From positions 1-5,773 of the forward strand of contig JAIVHA010000232.1 in the NCBI GenBank assembly GCA_020201295.1: a stretch of DNA of 5,773 nt, given 5' to 3'. This stretch comes from Lysobacteraceae bacterium. Its GTDB lineage: Bacteria > Pseudomonadota > Gammaproteobacteria > DSM-19610. The notes under the pieces are model-generated. The model was not told the origin of the DNA. It was given only the letters and a program-made list of their open reading frames with translations, and did not search any database. Below, one piece after another: positions 5,469-5,773 of this stretch; positions within the stretch are counted from its first letter, which is position 1, and each line of letters opens with the position of its first letter. Both the position numbers and the translations under genes were made by a program.

Positions 5469-5486
5469 TGTAGGAATTTGCTTACA
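5469..5486 (+). promoter_or_regulatory. GacA/UvrY-type upstream activating sequence
   Basis: TGTAGGAATTTGCTTACA matches the GacA box TGTAAGNNATNNCTTACA at 12 of 14 specified positions, including the whole CTTACA half. Its centre lies about 65 bp upstream of the predicted start of the small RNA, the spacing usual for rsmY and rsmZ promoters. Phosphorylated GacA (UvrY in enterics) is the expected activator. Confidence 0.7.
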
Positions 5487-5530
5487 CGAGCTCCCGGAGC
5501 CACCCTACATACCACCCCGGGGTCACGGCC

Positions 5531-5536
5531 TATAAT
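5531..5536 (+). promoter_or_regulatory. -10 box of the Csr-type small RNA
   Basis: A perfect TATAAT. No -35 box is present at the expected place (around 5508-5513), which is normal for a promoter that depends on an upstream activator such as GacA. The predicted start is 5542-5544. Confidence 0.7.
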
Positions 5537-5542
5537 TTCACC

Positions 5543-5717
5543 TCAAGTGCTGGGGGAAGCACCGTGTCTTGGTCTACAGGGGGGTGCCGCAAGGCAAACT
5601 GGAGGACCAGGGTAACAAAAACAATGATAAACCATAAGGAAGGCGGGCAAGGGATGCCTACCAGGCAACCGGATCAGCCTTCACACGCAATGCTACGGCC
5701 CTTCCGGGCCGTTTTTC
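5543..5717 (+). ncRNA. CsrA/RsmA-sequestering small RNA (RsmX/Y/Z- or CsrB/C-like)
   Basis: A roughly 175-nt RNA that I predict binds several CsrA/RsmA dimers through GGA motifs and so relieves translational repression of their targets. Six GGA triplets are present (5555, 5601, 5604, 5638, 5652, 5671). Several are placed in hairpin loops: GTGCT/AGCAC around GGGGGA (5547-5562), CTGG/CCAG around AGGA (5599-5610), GGCA/TGCC around AGGGA (5646-5658), and a weaker AGGC/GCCT around a 10-nt loop (5663-5680). AAGGAAG at 5636-5642 lies between stems in a single-stranded A-rich stretch. A GacA-like box, a lone TATAAT and a strong terminator frame it, the standard layout for this class. No likely protein is encoded. 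I cannot say which named RNA it corresponds to. The evidence is architectural, since sequence is poorly conserved in this class. Confidence 0.72.
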
Positions 5718-5722
5718 TTTTT
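5695..5722 (+). terminator. Rho-independent terminator of the small RNA
   Basis: ACGGCCC (5695-5701) pairs perfectly with GGGCCGT (5706-5712) around a TTCC loop, followed by TTTTTCTTTTT. This is a strong intrinsic terminator, about 160 nt after the predicted transcription start. Confidence 0.93.
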
Positions 5723-5738
5723 GGGGTACAATGCCCCG

Positions 5739-5773
5739 ATGTCCGCACCCCCTGCCGAGCTCCACCCCTACGA
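5739..5773 (+). CDS. Possible start of a downstream gene (partial, product unknown)
   Basis: ATG at 5739 opens a frame beginning MSAPPAELHPY that runs off the window end. There is no Shine-Dalgarno sequence. TACAAT at 5727-5732 could serve as a -10 box and would place the transcription start on or next to the A of the ATG, that is, a leaderless message; no -35 was found. Only 11 codons are visible, so no function is proposed, and the frame could be chance. Confidence 0.35.
   Translation, partial: MSAPPAELHPY

Noticed and set aside
5106..5515. Frames of 83-130 codons on the - strand upstream of catalase.
   Set aside because: They translate the repeat and hairpin mosaic, lack ribosome sites and show no domain.
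5624..5773. Open frame from ATG 5624 to the window end, which could make the small RNA an mRNA leader.
   Set aside because: GGAGG is about 18 bases upstream, too far, and the frame reads straight through a strong intrinsic terminator.

Overview
The window reads as GC-rich chromosomal DNA from a gammaproteobacterium. I infer this from sequence alone: a sigma-32-type heat-shock promoter, an IscR-type operator, a GacA-type activator site ahead of a Csr/Rsm-like small RNA, REP-like inverted repeats resembling those of Pseudomonas and its relatives, and proteobacterial-looking proteins. I cannot name the genus.

Left third (1-2039, + strand) is a heat-shock chaperone block. A complete Hsp20 small heat-shock protein sits behind a good sigma-32 promoter. 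It is followed by a REP-like hairpin, a CbpA-type DnaJ co-chaperone, and a second Hsp20. The last two are joined by what looks like a deletion: the DnaJ frame loses homology near residue 256 and runs out of frame through the N-terminal coding sequence of the second Hsp20. That Hsp20 has lost its natural start but keeps recognisable protein sequence back to about position 1569.

Middle (2040-3593): an AT-rich intergenic stretch carries a near-consensus sigma-70 promoter whose -35 box lies inside a sequence matching the IscR type 1 (Fe-S cluster regulator) site at 22 of 25 positions. It drives a 75-residue protein of unknown function, closed by a strong terminator. Converging on it from the - strand is a transglutaminase-like cysteine peptidase family protein with an intact Cys-His-Asp triad. 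The gap before the catalase gene holds a second REP-like hairpin and an orphan terminator-like hairpin.

Right part (3594-5773): a complete clade 3 monofunctional haem catalase on the - strand has palindromic sequence upstream. Next comes about 330 bp of non-coding DNA rich in short repeats and hairpins. At 5469-5722 is the most interesting item: a GacA-like upstream activating sequence, a perfect TATAAT about 45 bp further on, then a roughly 175-nt gene with no convincing ORF, six GGA motifs (several in hairpin loops) and a strong intrinsic terminator. This is the architecture of the CsrA/RsmA-sequestering RNAs RsmX/Y/Z and CsrB/C. The window ends about 35 bp into what may be another + strand gene.

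The genes share a stress theme: heat and protein folding (Hsp20, CbpA), iron-sulfur or oxidative stress (IscR-type promoter, catalase), and a global post-transcriptional regulator (the Csr-type sRNA). They are separate transcription units, not one operon.
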